Below are positions 53,979 through 62,769 of a stretch of 64,000 bases of DNA, one piece after another. Source of the DNA: Acidobacteriota bacterium (GTDB taxonomy: Bacteria; Acidobacteriota; Terriglobia; Acidiferrales; UBA7541); NCBI GenBank assembly GCA_013289695.1, contig JABCZK010000010.1, forward strand, positions 1 through 64,000, written 5' to 3'. The notes under the pieces are model-generated. The model was given only the letters and a program-made list of their open reading frames with translations, did no database searches and was not told the origin of the DNA. The position numbers and the translations under genes are program-made. Within the stretch, counting starts at the first letter, position 1, and every line of letters begins with the position of its first letter.

Positions 53979-54713
53979 TTGAACGCTCAACTGATTTCGG
54001 TCACCACAAAACTGCTGAAAATCGCCGGCGCATTGGTAGCGCTCTACGCCGTAGTCACCGCGGCCCTCTTTTCCGTCATGCTGCAATCGCCGGACAAATT
54101 CGCCGGCGCCATGAAATACGTCCCGTGGCCGGCGTTCGTGGTGCTGCCTTTCAAGCCGCTTTGGAACGTGGCGCGCAAAGGCCAGCTCGACGTCGGCGAC
54201 CTGGCCCCGGATTTTTCGCTCGACACTCCGGACCACAAGAGCACTTTTCAGTTGTCGTCCATGCGCGGCCAGAAACCGGTGGTGCTGGTTTTTGGCAGCT
54301 ACACGTGACCTCCTTTCCGGCGGGAGGTTCCCGCTCTCAACAAGCTCTACGAGCAATATGAAGATCAGGTCGCGTTTTACCTGGTGTACATCCGCGAGGC
54401 GCATACCAGCGACGTCTGGCAAGATCCCGACAATCTGGACGACCACGTTATTTTCGCGAGCCCGAAAAATATCGCTGAGCGCAGCGAGATGGGACAGTTG
54501 TGCGCGCTGAAGCTGGGGATTCACTTTCCCGCGGTAGTGGATGGCTTTGACAACGCAACGGAACGCAATTACACGGGCTGGCCCGACCGTCTCTACGTGA
54601 TTGATCGCGCAGGGCGCGTGGCGTACAAAGCGCGGCCCGGGCCTTTTGGCTTCAAACTCCAGGGCGTTGCAGAGACGCTGCAAAGGCTGCTGCCAACGGC
54701 CGGGAATCGCTGA
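53979..54713 (+). CDS. Deiodinase-like selenoprotein (Sec110 encoded by UGA), thioredoxin fold
   Basis: Reading TGA 54306-54308 as selenocysteine gives a 244-residue protein that fits the iodothyronine-deiodinase-like family throughout: membrane anchor (LLKIAGALVALYAVVTAALF), GDLAPDFSLDTPDHKSTF, the active site VLVFGSYT-Sec-PPFRREVPAL, FYLVYIREAHTSDVWQDPDN (the deiodinase EAHxSD motif), and PDRLYVIDRAGRVAYKARPG. The frame has no other interruption, and a SECIS-like hairpin begins 11 nt after the UGA. The start is TTG 53979 (AAAGGA upstream), overlapping the stop of a 12-codon frame from ATG 53944. The substrate in bacteria is unknown; a redox or reductive dehalogenation role is inferred. If Sec were not inserted the product would be a dead 109-residue fragment. 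Confidence 0.88.
54319..54335 (+). promoter_or_regulatory. Bacterial SECIS-like hairpin
   Basis: GGCGGG-AGGTT-CCCGCT forms a 6-bp stem (the basal pair G-U) with the loop AGGUU. The Watson-Crick stem starts 11 nt after the in-frame UGA, as in E. coli fdhF, where the SelB-binding hairpin has loop AGGUCU at the same distance. It lies inside the coding sequence (codons for RREVPA). Confidence 0.82.
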
Positions 54714-54978
54714 ACTCTGCATTCATCCTGAATTCAAACATCGCATCGTGCGCCACCACGCGCTAGTTCACTTCGATGGCAATTACACTCAACACCGACA
54801 GCGTGAGCGTGAGAAAGCCTCGCGTGTATTCGAGGGGCGTCTGGCGGTTTGCCACTTTATTTTCCGGGCCTGCTATTTACCACCTTGGCGCACTCCCCGG
54901 CCCTGCGCGTTGACACTCCCTGAACCTCTGTCAAACTCATTCCACTGGACGCCGATAAATCAATCGAAGGAGTCGCGG

Positions 54979-55779
54979 ATGAATTCGTTTAGGCGCGGTA
55001 CTGTGATTTTGTTGAGCTCGCTGCTGGCGGCTTTGCCCGCCATGCCGCAGCCTCAGACGGGCAATCAGCCGGCGGGCCAAATTAATGCCATGATCCCCGC
55101 GGCCACGCGCAACTCTCAGCCCGCTACGGTGAAAGAGGAACTGAATTGGAATGATCTGCTGAAGACGGAACATAGCGGTCGCGTTCGCGCGGGACTGAAG
55201 GACGGCTCCATTCTCAGCCTGGGTTCGGACAGCGAGCTGCGCATCGTGCAGCACGACAGCGCTTCGCAGCAAACATCGCTCGAAATGGATTTCGGCAAAA
55301 TTCGCAGCCAGGTGGTGAAGATCACGAAACCCGGAGGGAAGTTCGAAGTGAAGACGCCCAACGCGGTGATCGGCGTCATCGGCACGGATTTCTACGCCGC
55401 GTTCGAATCCAACACCACCACGGTGATTTGCTACAAGGGCAAAGTCTCGGTGACGCCACTGAACGGAGCGCACGCCGCCAACAATGCGGGGCAATCCGAC
55501 GTCGCCTCGAATTCCATCACCGTCAGCGCCGGACAAATGGTGCAAGTTACTTCGGAGCTGCCGCCTACTGGGTTTCATACCACCGACACGCCGCCCGCGG
55601 CCTTGCAAGCCAGCCTCACCGACACGGACATTCCCACGAACGCTGGGGTTGTGCATCATGGACATACGGTTCGTTGGGTTATTATTGGCACGGCGGTGGC
55701 GGTGGGATTGGGTGTCGGCCTCGGCGTTGGTCTGACGCGCGGCGGTGGCGGCACCAAGCCAACGACCGGAGCTCCGTGA
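54979..55779 (+). CDS. Exported FecR-domain protein
   Basis: The start is ATG 54979 (AAGGAG upstream; the longer open frame is not genuine). The 266-residue protein has a signal peptide (FRRGTVILLSSLLAALPAMP), a FecR domain (LNWNDLLKTEHSGRVRAGLK, DGSILSLGSDSELRIVQHD, KFEVKTPNAVIGVIGTDFYA, VICYKGKVSVTPL) and a C-terminal membrane helix (VIIGTAVAVGLGVGLGVGLT) before a Gly-rich tail. FecR domains transmit envelope signals. The CHASE2-adenylate cyclase gene follows after 92 nt, a pairing seen in many environmental bacteria. Confidence 0.85.
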   Translation: MNSFRRGTVILLSSLLAALPAMPQPQTGNQPAGQINAMIPAATRNSQPATVKEELNWNDLLKTEHSGRVRAGLKDGSILSLGSDSELRIVQHDSASQQTSLEMDFGKIRSQVVKITKPGGKFEVKTPNAVIGVIGTDFYAAFESNTTTVICYKGKVSVTPLNGAHAANNAGQSDVASNSITVSAGQMVQVTSELPPTGFHTTDTPPAALQASLTDTDIPTNAGVVHHGHTVRWVIIGTAVAVGLGVGLGVGLTRGGGGTKPTTGAP

Positions 55780-55871
55780 GGCGGAGTTGCGGACGCCATC
55801 GGTTCATGGAGCCTGGCCTGTTTGTGCCTAGGTCGAATGGCCCCGGGATTTGATCGTCGATTGCAATTTCT

Positions 55872-58232
55872 ATGAGCTCGCCGGAACAGCGATGGCCCCG
55901 CTGGAGGGATCGGTTAAGAGGATTCGCGCTCGACCACGTTGATCTGGTTCTGGGCGCGCTGGTCACCCTGCTAGGGCTCGTATTGTTCGGATTTTCCGGG
56001 ATCGGCAAGATTGACTCGCGCGCCGGTTTCGCTTTCCTGCAAAGCGTGGAACAAAGCTCGCTGGACTTGCGCTTCGAAATGCGCGGCGCGCGCCCGCATG
56101 ACGACCGCATCGTTATCGTCGGCATTGACGAACAGACCCTGCAGAAGATTGGCTCGTTTCCGCTTCCCAGAAAAAACTACGCAACGCTGATAAATAAATT
56201 GAGCGCGGGCGGAGCTCGCGTAATTGCATTCGACGTTACCTTTCCGACGCCCGAGAGCAATTCCGCCGGCGAAGCGCTGCGGAAATTACAGACCAAGCTC
56301 GGAGCATCGGCATCGCTCGCTCTGCAGAAGCAGATCCAAGACCTGGAACTGGCCAGCGATCAGGACGCCGCGCTGGCCGCCGCCATGAAGCACAGCGGCA
56401 ACATCGTCCTGGGCCACATATTTCTGGACTCCCAACCTGATCCGAAACTGGCGGAGGAATATTTCAATATCGCCTGGGCCCACGTGTTTCCTCAAGTGCT
56501 GCCGGCGGGATTCAAAAGCGGACAGACCGTGGACCTGGGCCAAGTGTGGAAAGATAAAGGCGGATTGGTAAAGCAGGGCGTCGAAGCAAACATCCCCAAA
56601 CTTGCGGATGCCGCCGCGTCCTTTGGGTTCATCAATATAGTACCGGATTCCGACGGCACGCTGCGCCACGCCCTGCTGATGATCCGCTACCAGGAGCTGG
56701 ACTTTTTTCCTTCGCTCGATGTGGAAGTCGTGCGCGCGTACGAAAAAATCCCGGATCAACAAGTGGCGGCCTACATCGGACCAAACGGGCTCGAACGGAT
56801 TCAGCTCGGCCGACACACGTTGCGACACGCGAGCGATGGCAGCGCCCTATTGAACTACACGGGTCCCTACCGTACCTACGCGCAGTATTCGATGTGGGAC
56901 GTTATCAGCGGAACTGTGCCGCCGGAAACTTTTCGCGACAAGATTGTTCTGGTGGGCGCCACGGCCCTGGCCATCGGTGACATTCGCAACACGCCGTTCC
57001 CAGGCGAGGACGCTGTTTACATGGGAGTGGAGGTTCACGCCAACATCATAGACAATCTGCTGCACAGTGAGGAGCAGGGGCGCGGGTTCCTGAAGCGCGG
57101 ACTCAACGAGATGGCCGTGGATACGGGCTTCATTCTTTTGTTCGGGTTGGTTTTCGGATTCTTGTTCAGCCGCGTGACGCCGCTCTATTCAACGATCACC
57201 GTGCTGCTGACCCTCACGGCGTTCGCCTGGTTCGTATATTTCAGCTTCGTGCACAAAGGGCAGTGGCTCAGCTTCGTGATTCCTGCGGGCACGCTCGCGG
57301 CGAACTACGCCGCCATCACCAGCATGCGCATGATCAGCGAGGAGCGCGCCAAGCGCAATATTCGCAAAAGTTTTTCGCAGTATCTTTCTCCCGGCGTGAT
57401 CGAGCTGATCGAAAAAGATCCGGAGAAATACATTCGGCCCGGCGGCGAGATGAAGGAACTCTCCGTGCTCTTCAGCGATATCCGTGGCTTTACCACCATC
57501 TCCGAAGGGCTGACGCCGGACCAACTGGTGCAGCTGCTCAATGAGTACTTTGGGCATATGACCGAGATACTTTTTGCCACCGACGGCACGCTCGACAAAT
57601 TTATCGGCGATGCCATCATGGCTTTCTGGGGCTCGCCGTCTCCGCAGGAAGATCACGCTTCGCGCAGCTGCGCCTGCGCGTTGCGCATGGTTGGCGGCCT
57701 GGCGACGTTGAACGCTAAATGGCAAGCAGCGGGGCGGCCTCCGATTGCGATCGGAATCGGCTTGAACACCGGATTGGTGAATGTGGGCACCATGGGCTCG
57801 ACCCAACGTTTGTCCTGGACCGTGATGGGCGACAACGTAAACCTGGCGTCGCGCCTGGAAGGCATCACCAAGCAATATCACGTGCAGATTGTCATCAGCG
57901 AGGCCACCTATCGCCAGGTTTCCAGCCAGTTCGTGTGCCGCGCGCTGGATAAGATTCGCGTCAAAGGCAAAAACTTGCCGGTGAATATTTACGAGCTGAT
58001 GGATGTCGTCGCCGAAAAATCCAAGCACGAAAAACTGCTGGAGCAATTCGACCGGGCCATGGCGGCCTACAGGTCGCAAAATTGGCGTGAGGCGGCCGCC
58101 CTGTTTACCGATGTTCTGTTGAATTTTCCGGATGACGGACCCAGCCAGGTCTTTCTCGAACGCGCCATCGAGTTTTCGCAAAGCGCGCCGGAAGGCGAAT
58201 GGGATGGCGTGTACGTAATGAAGACGAAGTAG
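55872..58232 (+). CDS. CHASE2-domain class III adenylate/guanylate cyclase
   Basis: Of 786 residues: an N-terminal membrane helix (LVLGALVTLLGLVLFGFSGI), a periplasmic CHASE2 domain (about 50-400, RIVIVGIDEQTLQKIGSFPL, GGARVIAFDVTFPT), three membrane helices (about 410-490) and a cytosolic class III cyclase domain. The cyclase has both metal Asp residues (VLFSDIRGFTTISEGL and KFIGDAIMAFWGSP), with the substrate-specifying Lys and the transition-state Asn/Arg in GDNVNLASRLEGIT. cAMP is the likely product. The C-terminus has a TPR-like end (FDRAMAAYRSQNWREAAALF). An Fe-S protein with two cNMP-binding domains is encoded 2.4 kb away. Confidence 0.92.
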   Translation: MSSPEQRWPRWRDRLRGFALDHVDLVLGALVTLLGLVLFGFSGIGKIDSRAGFAFLQSVEQSSLDLRFEMRGARPHDDRIVIVGIDEQTLQKIGSFPLPRKNYATLINKLSAGGARVIAFDVTFPTPESNSAGEALRKLQTKLGASASLALQKQIQDLELASDQDAALAAAMKHSGNIVLGHIFLDSQPDPKLAEEYFNIAWAHVFPQVLPAGFKSGQTVDLGQVWKDKGGLVKQGVEANIPKLADAAASFGFINIVPDSDGTLRHALLMIRYQELDFFPSLDVEVVRAYEKIPDQQVAAYIGPNGLERIQLGRHTLRHASDGSALLNYTGPYRTYAQYSMWDVISGTVPPETFRDKIVLVGATALAIGDIRNTPFPGEDAVYMGVEVHANIIDNLLHSEEQGRGFLKRGLNEMAVDTGFILLFGLVFGFLFSRVTPLYSTITVLLTLTAFAWFVYFSFVHKGQWLSFVIPAGTLAANYAAITSMRMISEERAKRNIRKSFSQYLSPGVIELIEKDPEKYIRPGGEMKELSVLFSDIRGFTTISEGLTPDQLVQLLNEYFGHMTEILFATDGTLDKFIGDAIMAFWGSPSPQEDHASRSCACALRMVGGLATLNAKWQAAGRPPIAIGIGLNTGLVNVGTMGSTQRLSWTVMGDNVNLASRLEGITKQYHVQIVISEATYRQVSSQFVCRALDKIRVKGKNLPVNIYELMDVVAEKSKHEKLLEQFDRAMAAYRSQNWREAAALFTDVLLNFPDDGPSQVFLERAIEFSQSAPEGEWDGVYVMKTK

Positions 58233-58298
58233 AGCGCGAGCGACAGGCTTTTCAAATTGGCTTCCACTTGCCAATTGTCACTCGACCGGAACTTCCGA

Positions 58299-59633
58299 TC
58301 AGTTGCTGCGCAACGTCGCCGACAGCGTAAAAGTTCCCTTCACGCTCTTCTCGCGTTTCCAGTCGTGGTAAGTGTGGCACTCGAAGCATCGCGACTCCGC
58401 AGCTTCGCGTCCGCCGCGATGGCATTTCTCGCAAGTCTGAATCCCCGGCAGCAGGACGTCCGCGGTCTCCTGGCTGGTCGGCGCGGCGGAATGGCACTCC
58501 ACGCATTTCAAAAGTTTGTGCGTATCGTGATTGAACACGGAATGCGGAAACCAGCGCTGTGTAATATTGGACTTCGCGACAGTGGGCAACGGCGCATTCG
58601 CCGCGAACTTTAATGCGTGGCACTGCGCGCACGTCTTCCGCCAAAGCAGTTCTTCTGATTCCGCCACTCGCAGCGCCACCCACTGCTGCTCGGTGAGGAC
58701 CCGAACCGCTGGCGGTATCGGCTGGTGCGGCAGATTTCGGTTCGGGGCCGTCACGCGCAGGTCCGCCGGATGATTCGGAATGTACTGCTGAAACTTTTGT
58801 ACCAGGAACGCGTGGATCACGTCGGGAGTGTCGTGCGGCACGCCTTCCTGGAAACGCGGATCGAACTGCAACCCGTGGCACGCGACGCAATGTTTTGCGT
58901 AGGTGACCGGGGACATGTACGCGCGGGTCGGATCCACGGACGGCGGAATCGCCTGCAGATTCACAGTCTGATCGTGGGCATCGCTGGATCCGAACCTCAA
59001 GCGCGATTCCGGCTTCGCGGTGCGATGGCAATCGTCGCAATCGAGTTGCACCGGACCGTTCGGCCCGCGCAGATTGTGTTTCAGATGTATCGCGTGATTC
59101 AGCTTGATCGTGCCGGGATCAACGCTGCCGGGACGCAACGCCGCAAATTCCGGGTGGCCGCCATTGAAGCGCGTTATGTCTAGCGTGAAATGCGTCGCTG
59201 CTCCCGTGGTGTGCAGGTTCGCGTGGCACTGCGTACAGCTGACGTCTGCGGTTACGGCCAGGCGCGGATGTCCGCGATGTTCTGCATGGCACGCGGCGCA
59301 GCTGGGCGTGAAAATTTGATTCGCGTGATGCAGCGGCGCGTCGTGGCAGGTATCGCAACCCTGATCACTGGCCTTGGCGCTGAACGCGCCGGCCTGCGCC
59401 ACGTGGCACGCGCTGCATCGCGCGGTGAGCACCGCGTGTGACGCGGACATTCTTCCGCCGCTATAAACGCGATTGTTGCGCGCCAACGCATACCAGCCCA
59501 GCCACAGCAGTGCAATCACCGGAACGGCGACGGAGAGAATGGAGCGCAGACGCCGGAAAGGGTGCGGATGCTTGAAATATTCCAGGTCAATCCGCTGCGC
59601 CAGGTTTTTTGTTGTGAGCTTGGATCGTGCCAC
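58299..59633 (-). CDS. Membrane-anchored decahaem cytochrome c
   Basis: The 444-residue protein starts with GTG 59633, has one N-terminal membrane anchor (about 32-50, ILSVAVPVIALLWLGWYAL) and ten CxxCH haem motifs: CSACH, CDTCH, CAACH, CTQCH, CDDCH, CVACH, CAQCH, CVECH, CEKCH and CFECH. Many extra His residues (HHANQIF, HAIHLKHNL, FNHDTHKLL) can serve as distal ligands. It is a NrfH/cytochrome-c3-like electron conduit on the periplasmic side, last in an operon with NuoF-like, Fe-S/cNMP and cytochrome b-like genes, so it should accept electrons from the membrane protein encoded 44 nt upstream. Confidence 0.9.
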   Translation of the reverse strand: MARSKLTTKNLAQRIDLEYFKHPHPFRRLRSILSVAVPVIALLWLGWYALARNNRVYSGGRMSASHAVLTARCSACHVAQAGAFSAKASDQGCDTCHDAPLHHANQIFTPSCAACHAEHRGHPRLAVTADVSCTQCHANLHTTGAATHFTLDITRFNGGHPEFAALRPGSVDPGTIKLNHAIHLKHNLRGPNGPVQLDCDDCHRTAKPESRLRFGSSDAHDQTVNLQAIPPSVDPTRAYMSPVTYAKHCVACHGLQFDPRFQEGVPHDTPDVIHAFLVQKFQQYIPNHPADLRVTAPNRNLPHQPIPPAVRVLTEQQWVALRVAESEELLWRKTCAQCHALKFAANAPLPTVAKSNITQRWFPHSVFNHDTHKLLKCVECHSAAPTSQETADVLLPGIQTCEKCHRGGREAAESRCFECHTYHDWKREKSVKGTFTLSATLRSN

Positions 59634-59677
59634 CGGTACTCGCCTCTATGTGTCTCGGCCCGTCTCTGTCCGCCGCT

Positions 59678-60562
59678 TCAGTAACGCAACGCCATGATCG
59701 CGTGCGCGCATCCCAGCAGCAGCAGCGCGAGCGACAACGGAACGTGCAGCATCAGCCATCCATGCAGCCAATGGTGATAGCGAATCTGCCGCCGCAGTTG
59801 CCGTTCCTCTTCGCATATGTCTTCCAGATTTTTTACGGTGCCATGCAGCGCGGCGGGAAGCAGCGTGCGCAACCCTTCGAATATCCCGGCCGCTTTCAAT
59901 CGATTCGACAGCGCAGGGTTTTGCGCGCGCGCCTGTTGCAGAAAGGGCCGCAGCTCGCGGCTATAGAAGTTGCACAGCGGAAGTGTATCGGTTGTCGTGA
60001 TTGTCGCTGTGGCCACGCTGGATCGCGCGTGTGCTACAGGCGCCGCGTTCTGAAAATTCAGCGGCCCGCAGGCCGCCTCCACCATTTCGTCGGCTTCTGC
60101 CAGCAATTGCGCCCGCACCCGGTCAATCTGCTCGAAGATTGTTTCCATGGGAATTCGCGTGGTCATCACCGGCGGCATGTAATGCTGCAACGCCGCGCCG
60201 AAAAGTCCGCTCACGATCACAACGATCAGAAGCACCATCAGAACGCTGGTGAGCGGGCCACCGAATCGGAACCCTCCATGAAAAAGAATCAGCGGCAGGC
60301 TCAACAATCCCAGCCACAAATGCCCGCGCATCCATGTCTGCGCGCGCCCCAGCCTCCAGACCGGCACTTTTTTTCGCGCCGCCAGCAACCCCGCGAAAAT
60401 CATGCAGAGCGAACCGGCAACTCCGAACGTCAAGCCAAGGGCGCTGCCCCCGCTCGGACCAGCGGGAGAACTCGCCGCGTAAACCACATAAATGGCCGTC
60501 GCCGAGCCCAAAATAATCAGCGAAGCAATCAGCCACGCCCGATGTGTGCGGTCAATGCGCAA
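59678..60562 (-). CDS. Four-helix dihaem cytochrome b-like membrane protein
   Basis: The preferred start is TTG 60562 with AGGA 4 nt upstream, 35 nt after the previous gene's stop; the frame is open to 60700. The ~294-residue protein has membrane helices at its start (WLIASLIILGSATAIYVVYA; LGLTFGVAGSLCMIFAGLLA), then two helices with His pairs spaced 14 apart: HLWLGLLSLPLILFHGG and HVPLSLALLLLGCAHAI. H-x13-H spacing is the bis-haem b signature of cytochrome b-type bundles. A soluble loop of ~110 residues separates them. It probably carries electrons across the membrane to the decahaem cytochrome. Confidence 0.7.
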   Translation of the reverse strand: MRIDRTHRAWLIASLIILGSATAIYVVYAASSPAGPSGGSALGLTFGVAGSLCMIFAGLLAARKKVPVWRLGRAQTWMRGHLWLGLLSLPLILFHGGFRFGGPLTSVLMVLLIVVIVSGLFGAALQHYMPPVMTTRIPMETIFEQIDRVRAQLLAEADEMVEAACGPLNFQNAAPVAHARSSVATATITTTDTLPLCNFYSRELRPFLQQARAQNPALSNRLKAAGIFEGLRTLLPAALHGTVKNLEDICEEERQLRRQIRYHHWLHGWLMLHVPLSLALLLLGCAHAIMALRY

Positions 60563-60597
60563 GGTTTCCTGTGTTCCCGTGTTACAGAATAAATCTC

Positions 60598-62769
60598 TTA
60601 GCTTTCCGGCGTTGTGCTCGTGCTCTGTTTCAGCAAGTTCGCGAAAAATTTCCGCGGATTCACCCGATGCGCTGCGTCGTGCGGGCAAGCATAAACGCAA
60701 CTGGGCTCCGCGAAATCCGTGCAGAGGTCGCAGGACGTCGCTTTCTGCTTCACCATCGCTTTTTTCTGCCCGGGCATCCCCGGAACGTCGGTGAAAACAT
60801 TAAACGGATGCATGTTGATGTTGCCGTAGGGGCAGTTCTCCGCGCACAATCCGCAGCCGATGCACCAATCCTCGATAATCACTTCCAGCGAATTGCGCCT
60901 TCGAATCGAGCCCACCGGGCAGCCCACCATGCACAGCGGGTCCAGGCACTGCCGGCAGGACGTGGCCACCAGATAATGGTCGAATCGCAATCCCTCGCGA
61001 ATCAGGCGCGTGACTCCGTCGTGCGCGTCGGCGCAGGCAGTCACGCAAGCGTCGCAGCGCGTGCAGGCGTTCAGATCGAGCAGCAGCAAACTCTGCGCTT
61101 CCATCAAGCCCTGCTTCAGGAAGCTGTCGAGCGGCGTGCTGTTAATCATCACCAGCGTCTCGCGATTCATCTGCACGCGTTCTCGGCCCACTTGTTCCAG
61201 TTTTTGGCGGACTCCGGGGAACTGCCGCGTCATGCTGGCAAAATCTTCCGCGCTGATGCGCACCACTTCCACGTGGTCCAGCGCGGTGCAGGTCGCGCTG
61301 CGCTCGGAATGTTCCAGCAGCGCCGTTTCGCCGAAATATTCGCCGCGCGAAAGGTAAGCCAGCACCAATTCGCCGCCGGCGTGCGTCTGCGACACTTTTA
61401 CGAAGCCGATGCGCACCAGGTAGAAGCTATCCGCGGAGTCGCCCTGGCGGCAAATCACCTGGCCCGGAGTGAAGCGCATCAGCTCGACTCTTTCTCGCAG
61501 CCCCTCGATGAATTCGTCCGTCAATTCCGCGAACACCGGAACCGCGCGCAAATGGGAATCTAGGGCGCGCTGGCGGTACGATCGATCCAGCCGTGCGCGA
61601 AAAGTTTTGTTGCGCTGCATGATGTCCAGCACGTTGCGCAGCATTTCGAGCGCCGTGCAGGCGGTCTCCGCGCGCACCGTTGCCGAGCGCGGGTACAAGC
61701 TCATGCACGTCATTTCGCCGAATAGGTCGCCGGGGCCCAACGTCGCCACCGGATTGTCGTAATTCAGGTCCATCGGCGCATCAATGTGGATCCAGTGCTG
61801 CGATGTTTCTTCTTCGCGTTCGTCGTTCTGGCGCTGCGTCAGCTTGCTGGAAAGTTTCCCCAGAAATTTGCGGACTGCGCCTTTCGTTTTTACGTGCGCG
61901 ATCGGACTGGCGATGGAAACCTTGGCCTGGCCTTCCAGCATGTAAAACGCCGTGGATCCGTATTCACCTTCGCGGCAGATTACTTCGCCGGGTTTGAAAT
62001 GCCTGCGCACCACAGCGTTGCGATTCAGGCTTAGAAATGTTCCGGAAACGCCTTCGAAGAACGGAAGCTCCTGCAACTCTTCCAGCGGCACCGTTTCGGA
62101 ATCCGGCGTGCGCGCAATCGCGGTTTGCGTCACAACTTTATTTGTCAGAGCGCCCGTCGGGCAGGAAACCATGCACTCGCCGCAGGAAACGCAGGAGGAT
62201 TCACCCATGGGCTCGTTGTTGTCGAATGCGATGCCCGTCGTCGCGCCTTTGCCCATGCGTCCCAGGACGAAATTCTCGCGAATATCGCTGCAGCCGCGGA
62301 TGCAGCGGTCACACAAAATGCACGCGTCGAAATCCACAGCGATGCTCATCGAGGAGTCATCGGGACCGCGGCGCGTGGCGCGCGGCGCATAACGCGGTGC
62401 GGTGATCTGTTCCTGCTTGGCGAGCGTCTCCAGTTCGCAATCGCCGGATTGTCGCTCGCGCGCGCACGGGCTGGGATGATCGGACATCAGTAGCTCGATC
62501 AACGTGTGCCGCGCGCGCTTCACTCCGTCGGTTGCGGTGTTCACCACCATCCCAGGTTCCACCGGACGAATGCACGATGCCGTGTACACTCGCGCGCCCA
62601 CGTCCACCACGCAAACGCGGCAAACTCCCACCGGCTTTTCGTTTTGCTGGTGGCACAGGGTGGGAATCCCGATGTCGTGCATGCGCGCGGCGTCGAAGAT
62701 CGTGGTTCCGGCGGGGACGGAGACTTTCCTTCCGTCAATCGTCAGCTCGATGAGCGGATTCGCGCTCAT
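60598..62769 (-). CDS. Fusion of 2Fe-2S/4Fe-4S (NuoG-like), two cNMP-binding domains and a DmsB-like ferredoxin
   Basis: The 723-residue soluble protein has, in order: a 2Fe-2S domain (about 5-85, LCHQQNEKPVGVCRVCVVDV, ASC), a NuoG/HoxU-type His-Cys cluster (SDHPSPCARERQSGDCELE), two 4Fe-4S sites (CILCDRCIRGC; CVSCGECMVSCP), a first cyclic-nucleotide domain (about 235-385, phosphate loop GDLFGEMTCMSLYPRSATV), a second one (about 405-525, EYFGETALLEHSERSAT), and a four-cluster ferredoxin end (CTRCDACVTAC, CRQCLDPLCMVGCP, CIGCGLCAENCP, CDLCTDFAEPSCVYACP). It overlaps the NuoF-like gene by ATGA. It is the likely electron hub of the operon, perhaps gated by cAMP. Confidence 0.88.
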   Translation of the reverse strand: MSANPLIELTIDGRKVSVPAGTTIFDAARMHDIGIPTLCHQQNEKPVGVCRVCVVDVGARVYTASCIRPVEPGMVVNTATDGVKRARHTLIELLMSDHPSPCARERQSGDCELETLAKQEQITAPRYAPRATRRGPDDSSMSIAVDFDACILCDRCIRGCSDIRENFVLGRMGKGATTGIAFDNNEPMGESSCVSCGECMVSCPTGALTNKVVTQTAIARTPDSETVPLEELQELPFFEGVSGTFLSLNRNAVVRRHFKPGEVICREGEYGSTAFYMLEGQAKVSIASPIAHVKTKGAVRKFLGKLSSKLTQRQNDEREEETSQHWIHIDAPMDLNYDNPVATLGPGDLFGEMTCMSLYPRSATVRAETACTALEMLRNVLDIMQRNKTFRARLDRSYRQRALDSHLRAVPVFAELTDEFIEGLRERVELMRFTPGQVICRQGDSADSFYLVRIGFVKVSQTHAGGELVLAYLSRGEYFGETALLEHSERSATCTALDHVEVVRISAEDFASMTRQFPGVRQKLEQVGRERVQMNRETLVMINSTPLDSFLKQGLMEAQSLLLLDLNACTRCDACVTACADAHDGVTRLIREGLRFDHYLVATSCRQCLDPLCMVGCPVGSIRRRNSLEVIIEDWCIGCGLCAENCPYGNINMHPFNVFTDVPGMPGQKKAMVKQKATSCDLCTDFAEPSCVYACPHDAAHRVNPRKFFANLLKQSTSTTPES

